NCBI RefSeq assembly: GCF_000730385.1
Contig: NZ_CP008849.1
Span: 2,046,001-2,110,000, forward strand
Origin: Alteromonas australica
GTDB taxonomy: Bacteria; Pseudomonadota; Gammaproteobacteria; Enterobacterales; Alteromonadaceae
DNA: 64,000 nt
Direction of reading: 5' to 3'
The notes under the pieces are model-generated. The model did no database searches, was not told the origin of the DNA, and worked only from the letters and a program-made list of their open reading frames with translations. Below are positions 1-8,194 of the stretch, piece by piece (positions within the stretch are counted from its first letter, which is position 1; every line of letters begins with the position of its first letter). The position numbers and the translations under genes are program-made.

Positions 1-248
1 CCCCCTAACACAAGATGGGAATTCCACATATGCTTACCAATCTTTTCGCTGCTGCCCTCAAGCTTCTGGCTAAGCTTTTCATCTTGGCCATCAATAAGAG
101 TGACTTGTTGAGGAGAGATACCTTTGTTCGCGGTAAGTTGTTCAGCAGTGGTTTGCGCCTCGTGCTTATCTTCAAAAATGGCCGCAACTTGTACCTTATT
201 TGTCGGTGCAATGTCTGCTCTTAAATTTTCATGTTCAGACTTACTCAT
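1..248 (-). CDS. Hypothetical stress-type protein, C-terminus outside window
   Basis: The reading frame begins at an ATG (246-248) preceded on the minus strand by a strong GGAGGA ribosome site and runs off the left edge after about 82 codons. The visible part is soluble and charged, with a segment KVQVAAIFEDKHEAQ followed by a helix rich in Glu and Gln, then HMWNSHLVLG at the edge. There is no signal peptide. I do not recognise a named family; the pattern resembles small bacterial general-stress proteins in which an alpha/beta domain precedes a glycine-rich tail, but that tail is not visible. Other frames across this stretch are open too, but only this one has a good start. Confidence 0.55.
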   Translation of the reverse strand, partial: MSKSEHENLRADIAPTNKVQVAAIFEDKHEAQTTAEQLTANKGISPQQVTLIDGQDEKLSQKLEGSSEKIGKHMWNSHLVLG

Positions 249-739
249 AAGTCCTCCTTGTATGTTACTACCGCCTTAAGCGTAAAATTCATGTCATAGA
301 ACATTCAAAAAGCGTACCGATGAAAAGGCAGGTAAGTGACAAAAAATTAATTTACTTCCTTATCGTTATGCCGCTTGAAAAGGCTAAGGCATGAATAAAT
401 AACCCCTCCTTACTTATTGATATTTAGAGAATAATTAAATATTAGTCAATGGGGCGATAATGATAGATAAAAACTTACAAAAGAAGGACGTTGGTAATAG
501 CGTAAAATCCACCCGTACAATGAACACCAAGAAATCCTCAACCATTACCATATTGCGCTGGTTGTGAAAATATTGCTCACTTTCATTTTCTGCTCTTCAT
601 ACCTATGTGGAGTATGGATTGTAGCTAACGGCGCGTTAACCTAGTACCGGCGTAACTTACAAATGCCATACATTATCAAAAGATTTAATGAGTACATTAA
701 TTGCTTGCGATGCATTAAGGCATAGCGCAAGGAACTAAC
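249..739. other. Intergenic region between divergent genes
   Basis: AT-rich, about 490 bp, between a minus-strand stress-type gene and the plus-strand topoisomerase gene, so it should hold both promoters. I see no RNA gene, repeat or clear terminator. A 35-codon plus-strand ORF starts at 460 after GGGGCG, but has no other support. Confidence 0.4.
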
Positions 740-1837
740 ATGGCAGTGGCTGAAAGAATAAACGCGAAGGCGTTACGAACATCAACAAAGAAAATCAAAA
801 GCACCGAACCTCGAAAACAGTTTCAGCTAACTGACGAAATGGATTTGACGATTAAACGTTACCGCTGTGGGAAGTCCGGGTTTTACTACAAGTACGCATC
901 GGGAAGGAAAGTCACGAGTAAACGTGTTTTAAATAGAATTTCCCGCCTCGTGATCCCGCCAAACTGGCAGCACGTGCAGATTAACAAGGTAGAAACTGCA
1001 CGTATTCAAGCGGTAGGTGTAGACGCGAAAGAAAGGCGGCAATATCTCTATCACCCTAAATGGCATCAACAGCAGCAAGCGAAAAAGTTTGCGCGCTTGC
1101 ATGAATTTGGACGCGCCATTAAAGCGTTTCGCGAAGCATGTATATCGCTATTATCGGAAGAAGAATGGACGCAGTCTCGTGCCTGTGCGCTGGTGTGTCT
1201 GTTGCTTGACTGCACAGGCGTTCGCATCGGAAATAGTCAGTACTGCAAAGAAAACAATACCTTTGGGTTAACCACCCTGCGGCGAAAGCACATTAAAAAG
1301 GCATGTGCAGATAGCGTAACATTGAATTATGTGGGCAAGCATAAGATAAATCGCGTGGTAACGGTTGATGACCCTCAATTGGCTGCATGGATACAAGAGA
1401 GTGCACAAGCCGTAGGATACAGCTTGTTTCGTTATGTAGATAACAACAACGAATGGCATGATGTTACCAGTGACGACGTGAACAGTTTTATACATCAATA
1501 CTTAGGTGATGGTTTTAGTTGTAAGGACTTTAGAACGTGGGCGGCCAGTCGTTATGCGCTGAAGTGCTTACCGCAAGTGAGCAGGATGCTTAAAGAAAAC
1601 AAACAAAGGAAATGGCAGCCCACATTAAGCAAGTGTGTAGCAAAAATGCTGGGGAATACGCCTAAAGTTTGCCAAGAATATTACCTTCACCCCAAGCTTT
1701 ATGAGGTTCTAGCCTGCCCCAAAACGCGTGAAAAAGTAGAAAAAAAGGTCACGCAAGTGCATGAGCAATTTTGTAGCGAATATGAACAGTGTATCAAGCT
1801 AGAAAGCCTTCTTATGGATATTATTTCTTCTGAATGA
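740..1837 (+). CDS. DNA topoisomerase IB (poxvirus/bacterial type)
   Basis: A 365-residue type IB topoisomerase, which relaxes supercoils by nicking one strand through a 3'-phosphotyrosine. Family hallmarks are visible: VIPPNWQHV near residues 71-79, IQAVGVDAKERRQYLYHP near 88-105, the catalytic-core segment GVRIGNSQY and NNTFGLTTLRRKH, then KDFRTWAASR, and GNTPKVCQEYYLHP with the likely active-site Tyr near residue 315. The N-terminal 30 residues are basic and probably disordered. AAGGA lies six bases before the ATG. Length is typical for the bacterial members. It stands alone between a divergent gene and the proline cluster; no terminator directly follows. Bacterial topo IB is sporadic in distribution and accessory to topo I, gyrase and topo IV. 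Confidence 0.9.
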   Translation: MAVAERINAKALRTSTKKIKSTEPRKQFQLTDEMDLTIKRYRCGKSGFYYKYASGRKVTSKRVLNRISRLVIPPNWQHVQINKVETARIQAVGVDAKERRQYLYHPKWHQQQQAKKFARLHEFGRAIKAFREACISLLSEEEWTQSRACALVCLLLDCTGVRIGNSQYCKENNTFGLTTLRRKHIKKACADSVTLNYVGKHKINRVVTVDDPQLAAWIQESAQAVGYSLFRYVDNNNEWHDVTSDDVNSFIHQYLGDGFSCKDFRTWAASRYALKCLPQVSRMLKENKQRKWQPTLSKCVAKMLGNTPKVCQEYYLHPKLYEVLACPKTREKVEKKVTQVHEQFCSEYEQCIKLESLLMDIISSE

Positions 1838-2061
1838 CATTCGTATTAAATTTCAATAACAATGGTTTATTATTTTGTTCAATTTTATCTGACGTGCTTT
1901 TTGAATGAATGCTAATGTTTCTATTCGCTTATTGGGATGTTTGTATCTATTTGTTTAATAAGCCAAATAAAGGTAAAAATACGAAGGGGTGTGTATAACG
2001 CCGTTCTTACAACAGACTTGGCTATTAGGCCATGTTTGTCTTATTTGCACAAATATTGAAC

Positions 2062-2168
2062 TTGAAAAAATAAATAAAAGCTTTATATTATTAGAACTCT
2101 AATCATTTTTGTTCTAGTGATTTTTAACAGTATTCCATAGCACTGCTCTATTGGGGCAGTGCTTTTTA
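2062..2168 (+). ncRNA. Candidate small RNA with promoter and terminator
   Basis: The 386 bp gap between the topoisomerase and putP genes contains TTGAAA (2062-2067), an 18-base spacer and TATTAT (2086-2091), a reasonable sigma-70 promoter. About 40 bases downstream of the predicted start is an intrinsic terminator (stem 2139-2146 with 2156-2163, T-rich tail). Transcription from this promoter would give an RNA of roughly 70 nt ending at the terminator, before putP. An inverted repeat TAGAAC/GTTCTA (2092-2097, 2111-2116) sits at the 5' end and could be an RNA hairpin or an operator. Alternatively this is a putP leader with attenuation. There is no expression evidence. Confidence 0.35.
2139..2168 (+). 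terminator. Rho-independent terminator upstream of putP
   Basis: AGCACTGC (2139-2146) pairs with GCAGTGCT (2156-2163) around a nine-base loop, followed by a run of T. It ends whatever is transcribed across the topoisomerase-putP gap. Confidence 0.7.
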
Positions 2169-2223
2169 TTGTCACGAGAGAACAAAGCCGTATTGAACGA
2201 GTTAAAAGGACAGTTTTACAGTT

Positions 2224-3723
2224 ATGCCAATTGAAAGTTATATATCACTGGCTATTTATTTTGTCGCCATGTTAGCAATAGGGCTGTTTGCCTACCGACA
2301 ATCAACCAGTGATATCTCTGGCTATATTCTGGGTGGCAGGCAAGTTAGTCCGCAGGTAACCGCGTTATCTGCCGGTGCCTCTGATATGTCAGGGTGGATG
2401 CTCATGGGGCTACCAGGCGCTATGTTTGTCACTGGGTTTGACGCTGTTTACATTGCCATTGGGTTGGTCGCCGGTGCGCTTGCTAATTATGTACTGGTGG
2501 CGCCTAAATTGCGTGTTTACACAGAAGTGGCTGACGATTCTCTTACCGTACCTGAGTTTTTTGCCAAACGTTTTGATAACCCGAGTGCCAGTTTACGCAT
2601 AGTGTCTGCGGTTATCATTGTCATGTTTTTCACTTTGTATACCTCAGCAGGCTTGGTGGCCGGCGGAAAGTTATTTGAAAGCGCATTTTCTGTTAATTAC
2701 CAACTTGGTTTGTTTATCACGTTAGGCGTGGTGGTTTCATACACATTACTCGGCGGCTTTTTAGCGGTAAGCCTTACCGATTTCGTGCAAGGCTGCATTA
2801 TGTTTGTTGCGTTGGTACTTGTTCCCATCGTGGCATTCAGCGAGTTTGATAGTGTGAGCCAAATGACAGATGCTGCGTATGAATCTGTACCCAGTTTTAG
2901 TGAATCACTAGAGACGCTAACGCTAATTGGTCTGGTTTCTAGCTTGGGTTGGGGATTGGGGTATTTCGGTCAACCGCACATTATTGTGAGGTTTATGGCT
3001 ATTCGTTCTGTGAATGCCATTGGTACGGCGAGAAATATCGGTATGTCGTGGATGACAGTGACCATTATCGGTGCGCTAGCGACAGGTTTTGTTGGGGTTG
3101 CGTATGCAAACCAATTTAATTTGCCAGTCGACGACCCAGAGACCATATTTATTGTGTTCTCACAGTTATTATTTCATCCACTTATCAGTGGATTTCTCAT
3201 GGCGGCAATTTTAGCGGCCATCATGAGTACAATTTCTTCTCAGTTACTTGTATCTGCAAGTTCATTAACTGAGGACATTTATCGCGTGTTGTCGAAAAAA
3301 GACGTGAGCGATGAAAAAACAGTGAACATTGGACGTTTTGGTGTCGCTGGTGTGGCCATAGCCGCGTTATTACTTGCTATGGACTCAAGCAATACCATTT
3401 TATCGCTGGTAAGCAATGCGTGGGCTGGATTTGGTGCAGCGTTTGGTCCGCTTGTTTTGTTTTGCTTATATAAAAAGGATTTAACACAAAATGCAGCACT
3501 GGCGGGCATTATCAGTGGTGCCGTGACTGTATTGTTTTGGATATATGCGCCAGTACTTGAAAACGGGCAATCGCTAAGCAGTGTCGTTTACGAAATTATT
3601 CCCGGTTTCGCCGTAAGTACAGCCACATTGTGGTTGGTTACACATTTTAGCCTTGCGCCCTCAGCGCGCGTACAGGCGATGTTCAGCGAAACGAACAAAG
3701 AGTTAGCAGATCAACAATCTTAA
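2224..3723 (+). CDS. putP: Sodium/proline symporter PutP
   Basis: A 499-residue inner-membrane transporter of the sodium:solute symporter family, with about 13 hydrophobic segments. The segments FAYRQSTSDISGYILGGRQ and SAGASDMSGWMLMGLPGA (residues about 23-68) and the QGCIMF helix are characteristic of PutP. It imports proline with Na+. The stop codon is separated by one base from the first possible proB start, so putP, proB and proA look like one transcription unit. In enterobacteria putP usually pairs with the catabolic putA; here it is linked to biosynthesis, which suggests a role in osmotic proline accumulation (inference). An AAAGGA lies about 13 bases before the ATG. Confidence 0.93.
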   Translation: MPIESYISLAIYFVAMLAIGLFAYRQSTSDISGYILGGRQVSPQVTALSAGASDMSGWMLMGLPGAMFVTGFDAVYIAIGLVAGALANYVLVAPKLRVYTEVADDSLTVPEFFAKRFDNPSASLRIVSAVIIVMFFTLYTSAGLVAGGKLFESAFSVNYQLGLFITLGVVVSYTLLGGFLAVSLTDFVQGCIMFVALVLVPIVAFSEFDSVSQMTDAAYESVPSFSESLETLTLIGLVSSLGWGLGYFGQPHIIVRFMAIRSVNAIGTARNIGMSWMTVTIIGALATGFVGVAYANQFNLPVDDPETIFIVFSQLLFHPLISGFLMAAILAAIMSTISSQLLVSASSLTEDIYRVLSKKDVSDEKTVNIGRFGVAGVAIAALLLAMDSSNTILSLVSNAWAGFGAAFGPLVLFCLYKKDLTQNAALAGIISGAVTVLFWIYAPVLENGQSLSSVVYEIIPGFAVSTATLWLVTHFSLAPSARVQAMFSETNKELADQQS

Positions 3724-3739
3724 GGTGAAAGTAAATATT

Positions 3740-4849
3740 ATGAGTCATCCGAATTGGAAACGCGTAGTCATTAAAGTAGGCAGTGCATTAATCTCGCCGA
3801 ACCAGCAGGGGTGCAGCAGTCACTATCTGCTGAGCATCGCCCAGTTCATCGTACGCTGCAGAGCGAACGGCACTCAAGTGGTACTTGTGTCTTCAGGTTC
3901 TGTCGCCGCGGGCGCACATTTGTTCCCGGAGCAAGAGAAATCAAATATCGCCGTTAAAAAGGCCATGGCGGCGGCAGGGCAAACCGAAATGATTGCCACG
4001 TGGGACAGGTTATTTGATTTCCCATCAGCGCAAATGTTATTGACCCATGCCGACTTACGGGACCGTGAGCGCTATGTCAGTATACGAGAAACGATTTTCA
4101 GTTTGCTCGACCACAATGTGCTACCGATTGTGAATGAAAACGATACGGTAACGACGGATAAACTGAAAGTGGGCGACAATGATAATTTGTCGGCCATGGT
4201 GGCCGCTGCGGCTGATGCAGATGCACTTATTATCTGCTCTGACATTGATGGGCTATACGATAAAAACCCGCACGAGCACGATGATGCCAGTTTGCTAAAA
4301 ACTGTAGAAAGCATAGACGCTAGCATTTACGCTATGGCTGGCGGCGCGGTGAAAGGCGGTGTGGGCACTGGCGGTATGCGCACGAAAATTGAAGCTGCGG
4401 AAAAAGCCGTTTCGCATGGTATAGATACTTATATTATTAACGGCTTCACAGAACTGTCGTTTAATATGTTGCTGGCGGGTGAAAACCCAGGTACGCATTT
4501 TAAACCCTACGAAAAGCCAATGAAAGAAAATGTACATTGGATGACACATACCTCGAATGCGCAGGGCGAAGTGATAGTAGAAGGGGACTTCGATGAATCT
4601 CTAGTCAGAGATAGCGAGCAATTAACGAGCAGCGAAATCATCGATGTGAAAGGAGAATTCTCTGTAGGCGATACTATTTTGGTACGTAAAGAAGACGGAA
4701 CCAAATTGGTGAAAGCGAAATCGAACTACAGCAGTTGTTTACTTAATTTTATTGCTAATCAGGAAAATGATGAATTCGCCAGTGAATTCGAAGAAAAGAC
4801 TGGCCCGATAATTTCTGATCAGCATGTGGCAAATTTGGAGAAAGAATGA
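3740..4849 (+). CDS. proB: Glutamate 5-kinase
   Basis: ProB phosphorylates glutamate to gamma-glutamyl phosphate, the first step of proline synthesis. The amino-acid kinase fold is clear: VVIKVGSALIS at the N-terminus, VLVSSGSVAAG, NENDTVTTDKLKVGDND and ICSDIDGLYDKNP. The C-terminal part, about residues 275-360, is the PUA domain found in E. coli ProB, which contributes to feedback control. I chose the ATG at 3740; a GTG at 3725 is in frame and would add five residues. The end overlaps proA by four bases (ATGA), implying translational coupling. Confidence 0.95.
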   Translation: MSHPNWKRVVIKVGSALISPNQQGCSSHYLLSIAQFIVRCRANGTQVVLVSSGSVAAGAHLFPEQEKSNIAVKKAMAAAGQTEMIATWDRLFDFPSAQMLLTHADLRDRERYVSIRETIFSLLDHNVLPIVNENDTVTTDKLKVGDNDNLSAMVAAAADADALIICSDIDGLYDKNPHEHDDASLLKTVESIDASIYAMAGGAVKGGVGTGGMRTKIEAAEKAVSHGIDTYIINGFTELSFNMLLAGENPGTHFKPYEKPMKENVHWMTHTSNAQGEVIVEGDFDESLVRDSEQLTSSEIIDVKGEFSVGDTILVRKEDGTKLVKAKSNYSSCLLNFIANQENDEFASEFEEKTGPIISDQHVANLEKE

Positions 4850-6093
4850 GCATTATTACCGACTTAGCACAACAAGCGAAAAAAGCAGCCCAAACACTGG
4901 CAATTCTAGATGAAGCCAAAAAAAACGCCGTACTGAAAGGCATGGCGGCGGCTATTCGCGAAAACAAAGACAAAATTAAAGACGTTAACGAAAAAGAAGT
5001 GGCGCGCGCGAGAGAAAATAACCTTGATGATGCCATGATCGATCGTCTCATTCTTGACGACGAACGCATTGAATCCATGGCCGAAGGCATCGAAGTTATT
5101 ATTAGCCTAGACGATCCTGTAGGCAAAGAACGGGTGATAGGTACCCGCCCTAATGGCATCGAAATTAAGAAAATGCGTATCCCACTGGGTGTGGTATGCA
5201 TGATTTATGAGGCACGCCCTAACGTTACTGCTGACGCAGGCGCTCTATGTTTTAAATCAGGGAATGCGGTAATTTTACGTGGTGGTAAAGAGGCATTAGA
5301 TACCAGTTTAGCCATCGCGACGTTGATGCAAGATGTGCTAGAAGCGCATAATTTGCCAAAAGCGCTAGTGACCGTGGTGCCAAACCCAGATCGCGCGCTT
5401 ATGCAGGAATTGATGGAACAGCGCGATTATATCGACGTTATTATTCCTCGTGGCGGTGAAGGGCTTATTAATTATGTCACCGACAACGCTAAAGTCCCGG
5501 TTATTCAGCATTTTAAAGGCGTGTGTCATTTATATATTGATAAAGATGCCGACTTAGACAAGGCATTGGCCTTGCTACTTAACGGTAAAACCCAGCGTAC
5601 TGGTGTATGTAACGCGTTAGAAGGGTTAGTGGTGCACCAAGCTATTGCCGCTGACTTCCTGCCCAAAGCAGCCGCGGCGCTTAAACACCACAACGTAAAG
5701 GTTCATGTGAATGCGGCCGGCAGCGAGTATTTTGATAATGCTGATGTTATCGCCGATTCCGACTACGGTGAAGAATACCTTGGTTTAGAAATCGCCGTAC
5801 GCGTGGTGGACGATTTTGCAGGCGCTATTGCTCATATTGCTGACTTTGGTAGCAACCATACTGAAGTTATCTGTACAGAGAACAAGGAAAGCGCTGCACT
5901 GTTTCAACGTGCTGTTGATGCGAGTGTGGTGATGGTGAATGCTTCGTCGCGTTTTTCAGACGGCAGTCAGTTAGGCCTTGGCGCTGAAATTGGTATTGCT
6001 ACCACGAAATTACACGCATATGGACCTATGGGGCTTGAGTCATTAACCTCAGAAAAATACTTAGTGAACGGTGAAGGCCAAATTCGCGAGTAA
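4846..6093 (+). CDS. proA: Gamma-glutamyl phosphate reductase
   Basis: A 415-residue NADPH-dependent reductase of the aldehyde dehydrogenase superfamily that turns gamma-glutamyl phosphate into glutamate semialdehyde for proline. Segments GVVCMIYEARPNVTADA, ALCFKSGNAVILRGGKEA and the catalytic-Cys region RTGVCNALEGL (about residues 247-257) are those of ProA, and length matches E. coli (417). It overlaps proB by four bases; ProA and ProB act as a complex, since the intermediate is labile. A strong terminator follows 66 bases after the stop. Confidence 0.96.
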   Translation: MSIITDLAQQAKKAAQTLAILDEAKKNAVLKGMAAAIRENKDKIKDVNEKEVARARENNLDDAMIDRLILDDERIESMAEGIEVIISLDDPVGKERVIGTRPNGIEIKKMRIPLGVVCMIYEARPNVTADAGALCFKSGNAVILRGGKEALDTSLAIATLMQDVLEAHNLPKALVTVVPNPDRALMQELMEQRDYIDVIIPRGGEGLINYVTDNAKVPVIQHFKGVCHLYIDKDADLDKALALLLNGKTQRTGVCNALEGLVVHQAIAADFLPKAAAALKHHNVKVHVNAAGSEYFDNADVIADSDYGEEYLGLEIAVRVVDDFAGAIAHIADFGSNHTEVICTENKESAALFQRAVDASVVMVNASSRFSDGSQLGLGAEIGIATTKLHAYGPMGLESLTSEKYLVNGEGQIRE

Positions 6094-6159
6094 AAATAGG
6101 CTAAATCAGGCAAGCTGAACTGGTCGGCATTGTACCTAGGTACACCATGCTTCATAATG

Positions 6160-6188
6160 AAAGCGCTGTTATTTAACAGCGCTTTTTT
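6160..6188 (+). terminator. Rho-independent terminator after proBA
   Basis: AAAGCGCTGTT (6160-6170) and AACAGCGCTTT (6175-6185) form a perfect 11 bp stem with a four-base loop, followed by T residues. It closes the putP-proB-proA unit. Confidence 0.85.
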
Positions 6189-6221
6189 ATTTTCTATCAA
6201 TCGGTTAAATGGAGTAGATAC

Positions 6222-7160
6222 ATGGAGAATGTGTTCGACCACACATTATTATGGCAATACGCAATAAACTTTGTCACAGAATATAAGTTTCTTGCCTCAG
6301 TGGTATTGCTGGTGGTTTTGCATTTCTTCAAAAAAGGCCTCTTACGATTAATTAAACGACGAAGTTCGAGAAAGGGCGAAGATAGACGCAATCAAATCAA
6401 CATACTGGAGCAGCTGGGCAACGCACTCATTATCATTTTATTAATGATGGTGTGGTCTTCAGAGATTCAAACGCTGGCAATTTCTATTGCTGCGTTTATG
6501 GTGGCGATTGTGCTGGCAACCAGAGAATTTATACAATGCTTTATGGGGTTCATTTATTACCTCAGCGCTCGGCCATTTCGCGTGGGAGATTGGATACAAA
6601 TGAACAGCGTCATCGGTGAGGTGGTTGAAATGGACTGGGCGAAAACAGCCTTGTTGGAGGTCGATTCTCAAACCTTTAACTATACGGGAAAGCACGTATA
6701 TGTGCCGAATAGCCAGTTGGTCACGCAAACGGTACGTAACTTAAACTTTTTGCGACGTTACAAACTTCACTCATTTGAAATTGTTAATGAGCCTACAGTG
6801 AACGCATATAGCTTATTGCCAGCGTTTCAAGCCAGAGCCCAAGCGCATTGTGAGTATTTTAGAGACGTAGCGGAACGTTATAAAGGGCTCATCGAGCGCC
6901 ATTTGGAGCAAGACTTTATTCGCATTGACCCTGAAGTTGAAATTAAAACAAACGAGTTAGCCAAGGTGGTGGTTAAGGTAAGCCTGTTTTGCCCCACGGT
7001 AGAAGCCCACGAACTTGAACACAAAATGTGTTCTGACTGGCTTAGCTTATGGTTTAAAGCATTAAAAGAAGAGAATGCTCAACAGGTTAATAGTCTGAAT
7101 CAGGGCCAGCAAGTTCAACACGACAGTAGCCCCGCGTCAACGACAAGTTCAGGGCTCTAG
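6222..7160 (+). CDS. MscS-family mechanosensitive channel
   Basis: A 312-residue inner-membrane protein with three hydrophobic helices (about residues 20-40, 68-80 and 83-110), then the MscS beta domain: FIYYLSARPFRVGDWIQMNSVIGEVVEMDWAKTALLEVD, with VPNSQLV after it. These channels open under membrane tension and release solutes during hypo-osmotic shock. The C-terminal end (from about residue 285) is a low-complexity Gln/Ser tail. GGAG lies eight bases before the ATG. Its position just after the proline uptake and synthesis genes fits an osmotic-response neighbourhood, but a terminator separates them. Confidence 0.9.
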   Translation: MENVFDHTLLWQYAINFVTEYKFLASVVLLVVLHFFKKGLLRLIKRRSSRKGEDRRNQINILEQLGNALIIILLMMVWSSEIQTLAISIAAFMVAIVLATREFIQCFMGFIYYLSARPFRVGDWIQMNSVIGEVVEMDWAKTALLEVDSQTFNYTGKHVYVPNSQLVTQTVRNLNFLRRYKLHSFEIVNEPTVNAYSLLPAFQARAQAHCEYFRDVAERYKGLIERHLEQDFIRIDPEVEIKTNELAKVVVKVSLFCPTVEAHELEHKMCSDWLSLWFKALKEENAQQVNSLNQGQQVQHDSSPASTTSSGL

Positions 7161-7180
7161 TATACAGGTTACACGCCAGC

Positions 7181-7738
7181 CTATTCGGCGCTTACAAACC
7201 AATCGCGGTTAGCGGTAAAATGACCTTTCAAAAATTCCATTTGGTCGGCCAGAATACGTCGGTTCATAAGGTAAAAGCGTTCGTAAACATTGGGGCGAAA
7301 GGGCACCGCGAGTAAAGGCATATTAGCTTCTTCCGGTGTTTTAGCCCCTTTTGCATGATTACAGCGCTGGCATGATGTTGCAACATTTGTCCAGGTGTCT
7401 TTGCCACCGCGGGAGCGGGGTAAAATATGGTCCCGTGTGAGCACTCTGGGTGCAAACTGCTGACCACAGTACAAGCAAAGGTAATTATCTCGCCGAAAAA
7501 GATAGCGATTGGTGAGCGCTACTTTACCGCTCAAATCTGCCACTTTGCCTTCGCAAGCAATAATGCTCGAAAGGGTGAGTGCGCTTTGGTTACCATGGTG
7601 GTCCCAACCTCCTTTTAAGGTGACAGACCCCGTGCCTAACTCAAACAGCACTTTATCCTGACAATAAAGTTTCGCCGCTTGTTCCACATGTATCCATTCT
7701 TGCGGCATACCCGCTTTATTTAGTCGCAATACCAACAT
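7181..7738 (-). CDS. HNH endonuclease family protein
   Basis: A 185-residue protein with a C-terminal HNH nuclease module: the zinc-knuckle pair CLYCGQ and CQRCNHAKG flanks the nuclease core TRDHILPRSRGGKDTWTN. The N-terminal 90 residues form a separate domain seen in stand-alone HNH proteins of marine bacteria. The start at 7738 (MLVLRLNKAG) has AAGGGG at good spacing; a longer reading from 7792 lacks one. The cellular target is unknown. It is convergent with the MscS gene with a 20-base gap and no obvious terminator. Confidence 0.85.
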   Translation of the reverse strand: MLVLRLNKAGMPQEWIHVEQAAKLYCQDKVLFELGTGSVTLKGGWDHHGNQSALTLSSIIACEGKVADLSGKVALTNRYLFRRDNYLCLYCGQQFAPRVLTRDHILPRSRGGKDTWTNVATSCQRCNHAKGAKTPEEANMPLLAVPFRPNVYERFYLMNRRILADQMEFLKGHFTANRDWFVSAE

Positions 7739-7937
7739 AACGATCCCCTTAGCGCGCAAATGGGAAGTACTTAATTTAATTTTATGAATCACAAAGTACT
7801 AAATAGCAAAGCCAATCGAACAGCGTGTTTTGCTAAAACGTGCTTTACTAAAAATAGTGCAGAAGGTTTTATTCGCGTATCTATAGCATACGCCGTTTTA
7901 TGTCATTATGATGAAAATATAGTCAATTTGTGAGAAT

Positions 7938-8048
7938 TCATCGATATTTCACATTAGCATGTTTATTTAACCCATATTGACGTAGGCCACACGCTTGAAT
8001 GTAGGCTTCCCGTGCAGTGCTAGCATAAAATGTCGCTTTCACGTTCAT
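7938..8048 (-). CDS. Possible 36-residue small protein
   Basis: A short frame upstream of pnp on the opposite strand, with AAGGAA seven bases before the ATG. The product begins MNVKATFYASTAREAYIQ and ends at a TGA; it has one Cys, basic residues and no membrane segment. It is the only well-started ORF in the 450 bp between the HNH gene and pnp. Support is the ribosome site only; the family is unknown to me. Confidence 0.35.
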   Translation of the reverse strand: MNVKATFYASTAREAYIQACGLRQYGLNKHANVKYR

Positions 8049-8194
8049 CGCGCGTTCCTTAAAAAAGCATTCGTCAGTAACAACGCCGAGATTGTGGGAT
8101 AAATAAATTTGTTAATGGTATTAGTGCAAGTTCACCGCTATACTATGCACCGCGATTATAAGCGATAAATAAGATTGAAATTAAAGGACAAATA

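Noticed and set aside
460..567. 35-codon plus-strand ORF upstream of the topoisomerase gene
   Set aside because: Weak ribosome site, no family resemblance, AT-rich region where such frames arise by chance.
7925..7952. Inverted TGTGA ... TCACA as a CRP site
   Set aside because: The spacer is about 15 bases instead of six, so it does not fit CRP.
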